A stretch of 64,000 nucleotides of DNA from UBA1161 sp002311745 (lineage in GTDB: Bacteria > Planctomycetota > Phycisphaerae > Tepidisphaerales > Tepidisphaeraceae), in the NCBI GenBank assembly GCA_050018415.1, contig JBEKAB010000007.1, positions 62,001-126,000 of the forward strand, written 5' to 3'. This document shows, piece by piece, positions 34,696-44,824 of this stretch. Position numbers and translations under genes: made by a program. A model generated the notes under the pieces. It was not told where the DNA came from. It worked only from the letters and a program-made list of their open reading frames with translations, and did no database searches. How positions within the stretch are numbered: position 1 is the stretch's first letter; each line of letters opens with the position of its first letter.

Positions 34696-37143
34696 ATGCG
34701 GTGGGCATTGGCGGGGCTCCTTGTCCTTATCCTTTCTTCAGCCGCTTGGGCCCAGGCGCGCGGCCAGGTGCTCAGCGTCGGATTCGACAACCGCTATCGC
34801 CCCGATTGCTGGACCCCCATGCTCGTCCAGCTCACCAGCCAGAGCGAGCAGCCCACCGTCTACCAGATCCAGGTCGTGCAGGAGGACCTGGATCGCGACC
34901 GCGTCGCCTTCACCCAGGAAGTCACCTTGGGCGGCAACCTCGAGGGCCGCTCGGCCACCACCGAGAACTTCTGGATCTACTTCAAGCCCAAGCCCACCGC
35001 CGGGGGGTTGCCCGATGCACGTAACCTCGCCACCAATTTGCAGACCCTCAACACCGAGCTGAAAGTCTTTCTGTGCACCAAGGATGGCAAGCAGCTTTGC
35101 GTCCTGCCCCTGACCTCCACGATTCTGAACGTCGATCCGATCCGCGGACTGGGCGATGTCTCGCGCAGCCGAAAGCTGGTCCTCTTTGTCACCGACGGCT
35201 CGGATAAGCCCGCGGCCCCCAGCGAAGAGTCCATGCCCGCCGTTTTGGAGGATGTCGAGGCCATCGCCCTCCAGCCCCGCGACCTGCCCACCAGCATCCT
35301 GGGCTACGACGCCGTCGATGCCATCGTCTGGATGGATGCCGATGCCAATTTCCTCACTTCCGGCACGCGCGCCCCGGCCCTCCAGGCCATCCGCCAATGG
35401 GTCCGCCAGGGGGGGCATCTGGTCATCTGTCAGCCCCCCGAGCCCGGCAAGATCAAACCCTTTGCCGACCTTCTGCCCGTCAGCTCCAGCGTGGATGGGC
35501 GATGGGCGATTCCCATATCCGACCGCCCGGACATTGACGTGCTGCGCCGTTTCGGCCGCTTCGAGCAACTGGACCATCCCTGGCCGCCGCCCGGCAGCTT
35601 CCCCCCGATGAAAGTCGCCCGCGCCCCCGCCCTGAGCGATGCCAAGGTCGATGAATGGATGCAGTGGAGCGATCCCCCGCAGTTCACCCCGTGGCTGGCT
35701 CGCCGCGTCTGCGGTTTGGGCGCCGTCACCTGGGTTGCCCAGGACCTGGGCAATCCCATCCTCACCCGCCAGATCAAACGCGGCTGGCGCTCCATCTGGG
35801 ATCGCGTCTTCGATTGGAACAACGCCCCCGACGTGCCCGAGGACTACAAGCCCCCGGAGGATGGGCTCGATCCCTGGAAACCCGCCGCGGGCCTGGACCT
35901 CGCCGCCGCGATGCGCAACGGCATGGACCTCAGCAGCAAAGCCGCCGCCTTCGTCCTGGTCGCCTGTTTCTTTTTCGTGATCTATTGGCTGATCGCCGGG
36001 CCGGGCATGTATCTCTTCCTGGCCTCCCGCAAGCGCGCCCATCTAAGCTGGTTCATGTTCGCGGCCACCGCCGTCGCCGCCACCGCCCTGACCGCACTGC
36101 TGGTGCGTCTGCTGGTCCGCGGCCCGCCCGAGCTGCACCATCTTTCCCTCATCCGCTGCGCCGCCGATGACTCCGACGCCCTCATCGACAGCCGCTTCGG
36201 TCTCTACATCCCCCAAGACGGCCTCAAAAAAATCGACCTGGCCGGCATCGACCCGCGCCAACTCAGCACCCTCACCCCCTTCGCCATCCCTCCGCAGGAC
36301 CTGCACGATGAGGACGTCCTGCCGGCTTACCTCGAATACCAGGTCCCCGTGTTTCCATCCGCCGACAGCGACGTCATCTCCGTCTCCATTCCCTACCGCA
36401 GCACCTCCAAAAAATTGCAGACGCACTGGGTCGGGCCCCTCAGCGGCCGCATCCAGGTCCCCGTCGGCCTGGGCGACGTCAAGCTCATCGCCCCCGGCAA
36501 CAACGGCTATCTCGACGGCACCCTGGCCAACCACACCGGCTACGACCTGCTCGACGTCTACATCGCCTTCAAGCAATCCCCCACCACCGGCTGGAATGAG
36601 CCCAGCACCCGCGATTACAACTACCTCATCTACCTCCCCTCCTGGCCCAAGGATGCCCTGGTGAGACTGCAAGACCTCACCAGCAACAAATACGCCATGA
36701 ATCTCGACAACCCCGACGCCCCGCGTCCCGGCGGCAACAGCCCCGTCCATGGCCGCCTCGAACGCGAGCTCGACTGGGACCGCTACTGGCACACGCGCTC
36801 CGACGAGCTGCATCAGCGCCTGGAGGAGGCTCTGCCCCTGCTGACGTTGTTCGACCGTCTGCCGCCGTGGCGGAATCAGTTGGATGGCCGCTGGCCGCGC
36901 CTGGAGCTGTATCATCGCACCGCCCGTTGGATGAATCTCTCCCCAGCCGTCAGCGCCGGCGAGCTGGTCATCTGTGCCGTGGCATCCATCGATGGCGACA
37001 TCGCCAAGACGCCCCTGCCCGTGCCCCTATCGGTCTCCGATTCCCCCGTGGCCGGCCAGGGCACCACCATGGTCCAGTTTGTCCTGCCCCTGGACCGCTC
37101 GGCCATGTACGCCATGCCGACAACGCGCCCGGAAATGCAGTAG
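34696..37143 (+). CDS. Large membrane protein of an ABC-2 export locus
   Basis: 815 aa from ATG 34696, directly followed by a signal peptide (ALAGLLVLILSSAAWA). An extracytoplasmic domain of about 390 residues includes an alpha/beta segment with QWVRQGGHLVICQPPEPG. Two membrane helices follow near residues 415-470 (FVLVACFFFVIYWLIAGPGM; MFAATAVAATALTALLV), then a second 320-residue domain. I recognise no catalytic motif. Similar proteins stand next to ABC-2 ATPase and permease genes in planctomycetes, and the ATPase and permease follow here, so an accessory role in that export complex is likely. Confidence 0.6.
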   Translation: MRWALAGLLVLILSSAAWAQARGQVLSVGFDNRYRPDCWTPMLVQLTSQSEQPTVYQIQVVQEDLDRDRVAFTQEVTLGGNLEGRSATTENFWIYFKPKPTAGGLPDARNLATNLQTLNTELKVFLCTKDGKQLCVLPLTSTILNVDPIRGLGDVSRSRKLVLFVTDGSDKPAAPSEESMPAVLEDVEAIALQPRDLPTSILGYDAVDAIVWMDADANFLTSGTRAPALQAIRQWVRQGGHLVICQPPEPGKIKPFADLLPVSSSVDGRWAIPISDRPDIDVLRRFGRFEQLDHPWPPPGSFPPMKVARAPALSDAKVDEWMQWSDPPQFTPWLARRVCGLGAVTWVAQDLGNPILTRQIKRGWRSIWDRVFDWNNAPDVPEDYKPPEDGLDPWKPAAGLDLAAAMRNGMDLSSKAAAFVLVACFFFVIYWLIAGPGMYLFLASRKRAHLSWFMFAATAVAATALTALLVRLLVRGPPELHHLSLIRCAADDSDALIDSRFGLYIPQDGLKKIDLAGIDPRQLSTLTPFAIPPQDLHDEDVLPAYLEYQVPVFPSADSDVISVSIPYRSTSKKLQTHWVGPLSGRIQVPVGLGDVKLIAPGNNGYLDGTLANHTGYDLLDVYIAFKQSPTTGWNEPSTRDYNYLIYLPSWPKDALVRLQDLTSNKYAMNLDNPDAPRPGGNSPVHGRLERELDWDRYWHTRSDELHQRLEEALPLLTLFDRLPPWRNQLDGRWPRLELYHRTARWMNLSPAVSAGELVICAVASIDGDIAKTPLPVPLSVSDSPVAGQGTTMVQFVLPLDRSAMYAMPTTRPEMQ

Positions 37144-37159
37144 AATGCAGGCAGGAGGG

Positions 37160-37261
37160 AATGACGAAATTCGAATGACGAATGACGAATCAATGACGAA
37201 TGTCCGAATGACGAAACCGCGCCTCTTATCATTCGTCATTCGTCATTCGAATTTCGTCATT
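37160..37261. repeat. ATTCGTC-type heptamer hairpin, perfect 31-bp arms (A4)
   Basis: 37160-37190 is the exact reverse complement of 37231-37261 (31 of 31 bases), with a 40-bp loop that holds further units. The arms contain AATTCGAATGACGAATGACG. It fills the 137-bp spacer and ends 19 bp before the ABC ATPase start. Confidence 0.95.
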
Positions 37262-37280
37262 AGGTAACCATGATTCTCTT

Positions 37281-38219
<939 letters not shown>

Positions 38220-38226
38220 TGGAGGA

Positions 38227-38317
38227 AGTTGCTAGTTGCTAGTTGCTGGTTGCTGGTTGCTGGTAAAGGCAACGGAGCGCTTTTTTACTGGCAACCAGCA
38301 ACTAGCAACCAGCAACT
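38227..38317. repeat. TTGCTAG-type heptamer hairpin (B2)
   Basis: Left arm GTTGCTAGTTGCTGGTTGC with five units; right arm of CCAGCAA and CTAGCAA units. The arms match except at the A/G position of the unit, where G-U pairs keep the stem. It sits within an operon and ends 7 bp before the permease ATG. Confidence 0.9.
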
Positions 38318-38324
38318 CATTCCC

Positions 38325-40391
38325 ATGCTCGGCATTGCTGACTATCTCTGGCGGCTGCTTCCCGGCAATCCGATTCTCCGCCGCGTCGTCGAGGCCGGCG
38401 GCAGACGCCGCCGCGACCTGCTCATCCGCTGCGGCTACCTCGGCCTGCTCGTCGCCCTCGTCCTGTTCAGCAGCGCCGGCTCCAACTCCGGCGACTTGGC
38501 CGCCCTTACCAGAACCTCCGCCCAGGTCTTTCAGTACATGTCCTATCTGCAACTCGGCCTGGTCGCACTTCTCTCCCCCATCTTCACCGCCGGCGCCATC
38601 ACCCAGGAAAGGGACAGCCAAACCTACGATGTCCTCCTGGCCACCCCCCTGACCAACGCCCAGATCGTCCTGGGTTCGCTCACCAGCCGCGTCTTCTTCG
38701 TCATCGCCCTGCTCATCAGCGGCATCCCCGTCTTCGCCATCACCCAAATCTTCGGCGGCGTGGCCATCAAGAGCATCCTCTACAGCTTCCTCATCGCCGC
38801 CGCCACCGCTTGCGTCACCGGCGCCATGGCCATGGCCATCGCCACCTTCAAGGTCGGCACCCGCCGCACCATCTTCAGCTTTTATCTGTTCATCGTGATC
38901 TATCTCATCGGCCTCATGCTCCTGGACCAGGCCGATTTCTTCCACCTCCGCTACACCGACCTCAGCGGCAACGCCCAGCGTAGCGCCACCAGTTGGTTCA
39001 CCGGCCTGCATCCGTTCCTGGCCCTGCGCGTCATCTTCAACGACAAGAGCTATCTCCCCCCGAACCTGGCCGATCTGCCCCCCGTCTATCAGTCCTGGCC
39101 CCTGGCCTGGTACTGGACCAGCCCCGCCACCTTCTACTTCTGTTTCATGTTCCTGGCCAGCCTGGCGATGGTGCTGCCCTCCATCCTTCTGCTTCGTCGC
39201 CTGGCACAATCCACCACCAGCGTCAAGACGTTCCTGATCCAAAAGCTTTTCCCCTTTGCCGGCCGCTCGCGCAAGCCGCGCTCCGTCTGGCACAACCCCA
39301 TCGCCTGGCGCGAAGCCAAAACCAAGGCCTCCGCCGCACGCGCCTTCATCCTTCGCTACAGCTTCATCGCCGTCGGCCTGGTCGGCGCCGTCGTCCTCCT
39401 GGTCATGCACTGCACCCAAACCACGCCCCGGCAGTACATCGATCACGGCTACGACCCCGCCCGCAACACCCTCTTCATCGACGGCGACAACAAGCAGGAC
39501 CTCCCCGTCGACGCCGCCGTGCAAGTCAAAATCGCCGACCGCGACGCCGTCCTCCAAGACCTTGCCGGCAAATACGAGGTCAAAGACTTCACCCAGGGCC
39601 CCGGCGGCGCCATCACCCAGATCGATCTCCTGGACTACCCCCGCCAGCTCTCCTCCGCCCAGACACGCACCTGGCTCCTGGGCATCACGCTTTTGGAATT
39701 CTCCGTCATCCTGCTCATCATCACCAACGCCGCCGCCTCCACCGTCACCCGCGAAAAGGAAGACGGAACCATCGACCTCCTGCTCAGCACCCCCATCACC
39801 AGCCGCTATTACATTTGGGGCAAGCTCCGCGGCTTGGTCAGCTTCGTCCTGCCCCTTTTGGCCGTCCCCGTCGCCGGCAGCCTGCTGTTCATCGGCCACG
39901 ACCTGTTGCGCTGGCTGGCCATGGGCGACAACTCATTCCAATGGATCGTCTTTCCCGAAGCGATCCTCCTGATGCCGGCGATGCTGATCATCGTCTGCGC
40001 CTTTGCGGCCATCCTGGGCATGCACTTGTCCCTGCGCTGCCAAACCACCGTCCGCGCGGTGATGAGCAGCGTCGGCATCATCGCCGGCGCCTGCGCCGCT
40101 TTGGGCTGGTGCGGCTACAGCATCCTCAACAGCCGCGCCCTCCCGCCCGATTTCTCCGTCGCCATCGGCGTCTTCAGCCCCTTCACCCTGCTGACCCTGC
40201 TGATCGACCCCTACGATTTCGGCGGCCGGGCGTTCGATCCCACGATTCCCGACGCCGACCCCGCCGCCGCCCGCCTCACCGCCTTCGTCGTGTGCGCCAT
40301 CGTCCTGGCCGCCTACGCCGCCGCCGTCTGGTCCATGTACAGGTCCATGGTCACCAATTTCGACATGACGATCCGCAAGCAATCCAGGTAA
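38325..40391 (+). CDS. ABC-2 type permease, fused two-unit form
   Basis: 688 aa from ATG 38325; the frame is open upstream only because array B2 has no stop in it. About 12 membrane segments in two sets. The first half has SPIFTAGAITQERDSQTYDVLLATPLT, the second TVTREKEDGTIDLLLSTPIT, the same ABC-2 coupling motif repeated, so the protein looks like two permease units joined by a periplasmic/soluble insert. Works with the ATPase at 37281. Substrate not deducible. Confidence 0.85.
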   Translation: MLGIADYLWRLLPGNPILRRVVEAGGRRRRDLLIRCGYLGLLVALVLFSSAGSNSGDLAALTRTSAQVFQYMSYLQLGLVALLSPIFTAGAITQERDSQTYDVLLATPLTNAQIVLGSLTSRVFFVIALLISGIPVFAITQIFGGVAIKSILYSFLIAAATACVTGAMAMAIATFKVGTRRTIFSFYLFIVIYLIGLMLLDQADFFHLRYTDLSGNAQRSATSWFTGLHPFLALRVIFNDKSYLPPNLADLPPVYQSWPLAWYWTSPATFYFCFMFLASLAMVLPSILLLRRLAQSTTSVKTFLIQKLFPFAGRSRKPRSVWHNPIAWREAKTKASAARAFILRYSFIAVGLVGAVVLLVMHCTQTTPRQYIDHGYDPARNTLFIDGDNKQDLPVDAAVQVKIADRDAVLQDLAGKYEVKDFTQGPGGAITQIDLLDYPRQLSSAQTRTWLLGITLLEFSVILLIITNAAASTVTREKEDGTIDLLLSTPITSRYYIWGKLRGLVSFVLPLLAVPVAGSLLFIGHDLLRWLAMGDNSFQWIVFPEAILLMPAMLIIVCAFAAILGMHLSLRCQTTVRAVMSSVGIIAGACAALGWCGYSILNSRALPPDFSVAIGVFSPFTLLTLLIDPYDFGGRAFDPTIPDADPAAARLTAFVVCAIVLAAYAAAVWSMYRSMVTNFDMTIRKQSR

Positions 40392-40400
40392 AACCTGGAT

Positions 40401-40485
40401 AAATGACGAATGATGAATGACGAATGACGAATGAAAAATGGCCGCGAAATTTCATTCGTCATTCGTCATTCATCATTCGTCATTT
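40401..40485. repeat. ATTCGTC-type heptamer hairpin (A5)
   Basis: AAATGACGAATGATGAATGA on the left, the complement on the right (TCATTCATCATTCGTCATTT). Shorter than the other A arrays. It fills the spacer and ends 19 bp before the glutamate dehydrogenase ATG. Confidence 0.9.
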
Positions 40486-40503
40486 CCGTTATAAAATCTC
40501 CTC

Positions 40504-41781
40504 ATGTCCACCACCGACCTCCTTCGCGCCAAGCCCGAGCACTCCCAATTCTGGCAGAACGCTCATCTCTATTTCGACCGCGTCTATCAGACCATGGACC
40601 TCGATCCGATTTGGCGTCAGGTCCTTTCCTCGCCCAAGCGCGTCCTGACCGTTTCCTGTCCGGTGCGTATGGATGACGGCCGCATCCAGGTCTTCACCGG
40701 CTACCGCGCCCAGCACAACAACGCTCGCGGTCCGTTCAAGGGCGGCATCCGCTACGACACCGCCGTCAATCAGGACGAAGTCATGGCTCTGGCCATGCTG
40801 CAAACCTGGAAAAACGCCCTGGTCGATCTGCCCTTCGGCGGGGCCAAGGGCGGCGTCGTCTGCGATCCGCACGTCCTTTCTCCCGGTGAGAAGGAACGCC
40901 TCACCCGCCGATATGTCAGCGAAATCCTCCCCATCATCGGCCCGTTTCACGACATCCCCGCCCCCGACGTGGGCACCGATGCCCAGGTCATGAGTTGGTT
41001 CCTCGACACCTACAGCATGATGGTCGGTCACCAGGAACTGAGCGTCGTCACCGGCAAGCCGGTGAACCTGGGCGGTTCCGTCGGACGTCTGGAGGCCACC
41101 GGCCGCGGCGTCATGAACGTCTTGCGCGCATTTCTGGCCACCCAAAACAAAACCCTCGACGGCGCTCGCATCGCCATCCAGGGCTTCGGCAACGTCGGCT
41201 TCCACGCCGCCCGCCTCCTCGAAGAACGCGGCGCCATCATCATCGCCGTCTCCCAACGCAAGAGCGGCATCTACAACGAACACGGCGTCGACGTCGATCA
41301 CCTTGGCGTCTACTACCGCCAACGCGGCGACATGGCCGACTACCCCGACGGCGAAGCCATCACCAACGATGAGCTCCTCACTTGCGATTGCGACGTCCTC
41401 ATCCCCGCCGCCACCGAAAACGCCGTGACCGAGACCATCGCTCCGCAGATCAAGGCCCACACCCTCGTCGAAGCCGCCAACGGCCCCACCACTCCGCAGG
41501 CCGATGAAATCCTCCGCGACCGCGGCGTCACCGTCCTGCCCGACATCCTGGCCAACGCCGGCGGCGTCACCGTCAGCTATTTCGAATGGGTCCAGGGCCT
41601 GCAGAATTTCTTCTGGTCCGCCAAGCAGGTGCAGGACGAGCTGCAAAAAATCATGGAACGCGCCTTCGCCGCCGTGAACGCCAAGGCGGATGAAGCCGAC
41701 TGCGACTACCGCACCGCCGCCTACACCATCGCCCTCAGCCGCGTCGCCGAAGCCTGCCAGTTGAAAGGCTTATTCCCTTAA
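40504..41781 (+). CDS. Glutamate dehydrogenase (Glu/Leu/Phe/Val family)
   Basis: 425 aa. PFKGGIRYD and LPFGGAKGGVVCDP hold the substrate and catalytic Lys residues; the Rossmann turn is IQGFGNVGFHAARLL; VLPDILANAGGVTVSYFEW is the usual C-terminal half. It interconverts glutamate and 2-oxoglutarate plus ammonia. The length fits the small hexameric bacterial/archaeal type. Cofactor preference cannot be told with confidence. Confidence 0.93.
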   Translation: MSTTDLLRAKPEHSQFWQNAHLYFDRVYQTMDLDPIWRQVLSSPKRVLTVSCPVRMDDGRIQVFTGYRAQHNNARGPFKGGIRYDTAVNQDEVMALAMLQTWKNALVDLPFGGAKGGVVCDPHVLSPGEKERLTRRYVSEILPIIGPFHDIPAPDVGTDAQVMSWFLDTYSMMVGHQELSVVTGKPVNLGGSVGRLEATGRGVMNVLRAFLATQNKTLDGARIAIQGFGNVGFHAARLLEERGAIIIAVSQRKSGIYNEHGVDVDHLGVYYRQRGDMADYPDGEAITNDELLTCDCDVLIPAATENAVTETIAPQIKAHTLVEAANGPTTPQADEILRDRGVTVLPDILANAGGVTVSYFEWVQGLQNFFWSAKQVQDELQKIMERAFAAVNAKADEADCDYRTAAYTIALSRVAEACQLKGLFP

Positions 41782-41810
41782 GCTACTTTTAGCCGCCAGT
41801 CGCAATTTAA

Positions 41811-41889
41811 TAGCCGCGGGCGGCAGCCCGCGGACTTTTCACCACGCGTTGGTGTTTCGGATTCCTCCGCGGGCTGCCGCCCGCGGCTA
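41811..41889. repeat. Palindromic repeat related to the MITE at 18724
   Basis: TAGCCGCGGGCGGCAGCCCG and its inverse, 24 bp per arm around a 31-bp loop. The arm sequence is nearly identical to the inner palindrome of 18769-18858, but the outer inverted ends and direct repeats of that element are not seen here. It lies between the dehydrogenase and the ATPase gene. Confidence 0.85.
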
Positions 41890-41928
41890 TAAGGCGGCCA
41901 CGGCCCATAACCACCGGGCAACTATCTC

Positions 41929-44640
41929 ATGGCGCTCATTCCCGCCTCCATTCTTCCCCGCAACATCCTCCTGGCGATCAAGCGCGCCGCCGCTCCCATC
42001 CAGGTTTCGCCCCGCCTGACGCGCGCCGCGGGGGCAACGCCGCCGGCCGCCCTGGCTGAGTTGCAGACCGCTCCCGACGGCCTCAGCGAAGAAGAAGCCC
42101 AACGCCGCCTCGAAGAATACGGACCCAACGTCGTCATCCACGAAACACGCTTCCCACGCCTACGGCTCTTCATCAAGGCTTGTCTCAACCCCCTGGTCGT
42201 TCTCCTGTCCGTGCTGGCGATCATTTCCTTCGCCACGGCCGGCGGCACTTCCGACGTCGTCGGCGGCATCCTCATGGTGATGATGGTCGTCCTGGGCGTG
42301 TCCCTGCGCTTCATTCAGGAAGCGCGGGCCGATGCCGCCGCCGCCAAGCTCAAGGCCATGATCCGCGTCACCGCCACCGTCCTCCGCGACGGCCAACCCC
42401 GCGAAATCCCCCTGGGCGAGCTGGTCCCCGGCGACGTAGTCAAGCTCGCCGCCGGCGACATGATCCCCGCCGACCTCCGCATCCTCTCCTGCAAAGACCT
42501 GTTCATGATCCAGGCCAGCCTCACCGGCGAGTCCTTCCCCGTCGAAAAATTCGACGCCCCGGAAAACCTCGACGGCAAGATGCCCCTCGAGCTGAAGAAC
42601 CTCTGTTACCTGGGCACCAGCGTCGAAAGCGGCTCGGCCACGGCCCTGGTCGTCGAGACCGGACTCAAGACCTATTTGGGCACCATGGCCAGCGCCGTCG
42701 CCACCGGGCCCCCTCCCACCAGTTTCGACAAGGGCATCTCCGCCTTCACCTGGCTCATGCTCAAGTTCATGGCCGTCATGGTCCCGTTGGTCTTCCTGAT
42801 CAACGGCATCAGCAAGCACCGATGGGGCGAGTCGTTTTTGTTCGCCCTGGCCGTCGCCGTCGGACTCACCCCCGAAATGCTCCCCATGATCGTGAGCGTC
42901 TGCCTCTCCAAAGGCGCCATGCTCATGTCTCGCAAAAAGGTCATCGTCAAACGCCTCAACTCCATCCAGAACCTGGGCGCCATGGACGTGCTCTGCACCG
43001 ACAAAACCGGCACTCTCACCCAGGACCACGTCATCCTCGAACAGCACTGCGACGTGGCCCGCAACGACGACGCCGGCGTCCTGCAAATGGCCTTCCTCAA
43101 CAGCCACTTCCAGACCGGTCTTAAAAACGTGCTCGACCGCGCCGTGCTCCAGCACCAGGAGGTCCACCACGACATCTCCATTGCCGAATATTCCAAGGTT
43201 GACGAGATCCCCTTCGACTTCACCCGCAAGATGATGTCCGTCGTGGTGTCCACCCCCGATGCCAAACGCCGCCTCATCTGCAAGGGCGCTCCCGAATCCG
43301 TCTTCGACCGATGCACCCAGTTCGAGCTCGAGGAGCGCATCTATCCGATGGACCCGCTCCTCTTGGAGGAGCTGAAGGAGGAATGCGATCATTTGTCCGC
43401 CGACGGCTTCCGCGTCTTGGCCATCGCCTACCGCGATTGCGACCCCAAGGCCGCCTACGGCCGCGACGACGAACACGAACTCATCCTCAAGGGTTACGTC
43501 GCCTTCCTCGATCCGCCCAAGGATTCCACCGCCCCCGCCATCACCGCCCTGAACAAGCACGGCATCGCCGTCAAGGTCCTCACCGGCGACAACGAATTGG
43601 TCTCCCGAAAAATCTGCAAAGAAGTCGGCCTCTCCCTCGAGCACGTCCTCACCGGCCCGCAGGTCGAGGCCATGAGCGACCCCGACCTGGCCGACTCCGC
43701 CGAAAAAACCACCCTTTTCGTGCGACTCTCACCCGCTCACAAGCAACGCATCATCCGCGCCCTGCAAAGCAAGAAGCACGTCGTCGGATTCCTCGGCGAC
43801 GGAATCAACGATTCCCCCGCCCTCCGCGCCGCCGATGTCGGCATCTCCGTCGACACCGCCGTCGACATCGCCCGCGAGGCCGCCGACGCCATCCTCCTCG
43901 AAAAAAGCCTCATGGTCCTCGAGGAAGGCGTCCTCGAAGGCCGCAAAGTCTTCGCCAACATCATCAAGTACGTCCGCATGGGCGCCAGCTCCAACTTCGG
44001 CAACATGTTCTCCGTCCTGGGCGCCAGCATCTGGCTCCCCTTCCTGCCCATGGCCCCCCTGCAAATCCTCACCAACAACCTGCTCTACGATTTCTCCCAG
44101 GTCCCCATCCCCACCGATGAGGTCGATCCCGAGCTGGTCACCAAGCCCCGCCCCTGGTCCATGGGCGAGATCACACGCTTCATTCTCTTCATCGGCCCCT
44201 GCAGCTCCATCTTCGATTACACCACGTACTTCATGATGTGGTTCCTGTTCAAGTGTTCCAACCTGGCCCTGGCCGCGCCCCATGGCCTGGCCAAAATGTT
44301 CGCCAAAGCCACGCTGGACAATCCCGATTCCACCTTCGCCGCCCATCTCTTCCAGACCGGCTGGTTCGTCGAATCGCTCCTGACGCAGACCCTCATCATT
44401 CACGTCATCCGCACCAACAAAATTCCGTTCTTGCAGAGCCGCGCCAGCACCCCGCTGATCCTCACCTCCATCCTGATCATGATGATCGGCGCCTGGCTGC
44501 CGGTCTCCCCCCTGGGCCCCTGGCTGGGATTCGTCCCGCTACCTCATCTTTACTGGCTCCTGATTCTGCTCACGCTATTGATTTATGTGATGCTCACCCA
44601 GGCCGTGAAGATCTGGCTGGTCCGCAAATTCTGGATTTAG
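41929..44640 (+). CDS. mgtA: P-type ATPase, MgtA-like magnesium transporter
   Basis: 903 aa. P-type ATPase motifs: LTGESFPVEKF (actuator), CTDKTGTLT (phosphorylated Asp), the KGAPESVF nucleotide-binding region, and GDGINDSPALRAADVGISVD (hinge). The ten-helix layout and the C-terminal NNLLYDFSQVPIPTDEVDPE stretch are typical of MgtA/MgtB (P3B) Mg2+ importers. It is an inner-membrane protein. No Mg riboswitch is recognisable in the short 147-bp spacer, which is mostly the palindrome above. Confidence 0.92.
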   Translation: MALIPASILPRNILLAIKRAAAPIQVSPRLTRAAGATPPAALAELQTAPDGLSEEEAQRRLEEYGPNVVIHETRFPRLRLFIKACLNPLVVLLSVLAIISFATAGGTSDVVGGILMVMMVVLGVSLRFIQEARADAAAAKLKAMIRVTATVLRDGQPREIPLGELVPGDVVKLAAGDMIPADLRILSCKDLFMIQASLTGESFPVEKFDAPENLDGKMPLELKNLCYLGTSVESGSATALVVETGLKTYLGTMASAVATGPPPTSFDKGISAFTWLMLKFMAVMVPLVFLINGISKHRWGESFLFALAVAVGLTPEMLPMIVSVCLSKGAMLMSRKKVIVKRLNSIQNLGAMDVLCTDKTGTLTQDHVILEQHCDVARNDDAGVLQMAFLNSHFQTGLKNVLDRAVLQHQEVHHDISIAEYSKVDEIPFDFTRKMMSVVVSTPDAKRRLICKGAPESVFDRCTQFELEERIYPMDPLLLEELKEECDHLSADGFRVLAIAYRDCDPKAAYGRDDEHELILKGYVAFLDPPKDSTAPAITALNKHGIAVKVLTGDNELVSRKICKEVGLSLEHVLTGPQVEAMSDPDLADSAEKTTLFVRLSPAHKQRIIRALQSKKHVVGFLGDGINDSPALRAADVGISVDTAVDIAREAADAILLEKSLMVLEEGVLEGRKVFANIIKYVRMGASSNFGNMFSVLGASIWLPFLPMAPLQILTNNLLYDFSQVPIPTDEVDPELVTKPRPWSMGEITRFILFIGPCSSIFDYTTYFMMWFLFKCSNLALAAPHGLAKMFAKATLDNPDSTFAAHLFQTGWFVESLLTQTLIIHVIRTNKIPFLQSRASTPLILTSILIMMIGAWLPVSPLGPWLGFVPLPHLYWLLILLTLLIYVMLTQAVKIWLVRKFWI

Positions 44641-44824
44641 ACGCGCGCTGCGTGCGGCTCCAACGCTGCACGCGGCCCCCAAGATCGAGATTGAGCTCTA
44701 CTTTCTCGCGCAGCGCCCCACCGCTCTTCGGCGGATAACGGGCGTCCCTCTTCCGGCTCCCTCAAAAGCGATAACCTGTTGCCGGCTGGGGCGTTCTCCA
44801 TTACGCTCCGGCGACGGATCGATC

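Noticed and set aside
38232..39899. A 555-codon open frame on the minus strand
   Set aside because: It mirrors the ABC-2 permease gene. The translation is Gly/Asp/Glu-rich low complexity typical of an antisense frame in GC-rich DNA, with no domain.
41782..41928. Magnesium riboswitch ahead of the MgtA-like gene
   Set aside because: The 147-bp spacer is mostly the dispersed palindrome; no M-box or mgtA-leader motif is visible.
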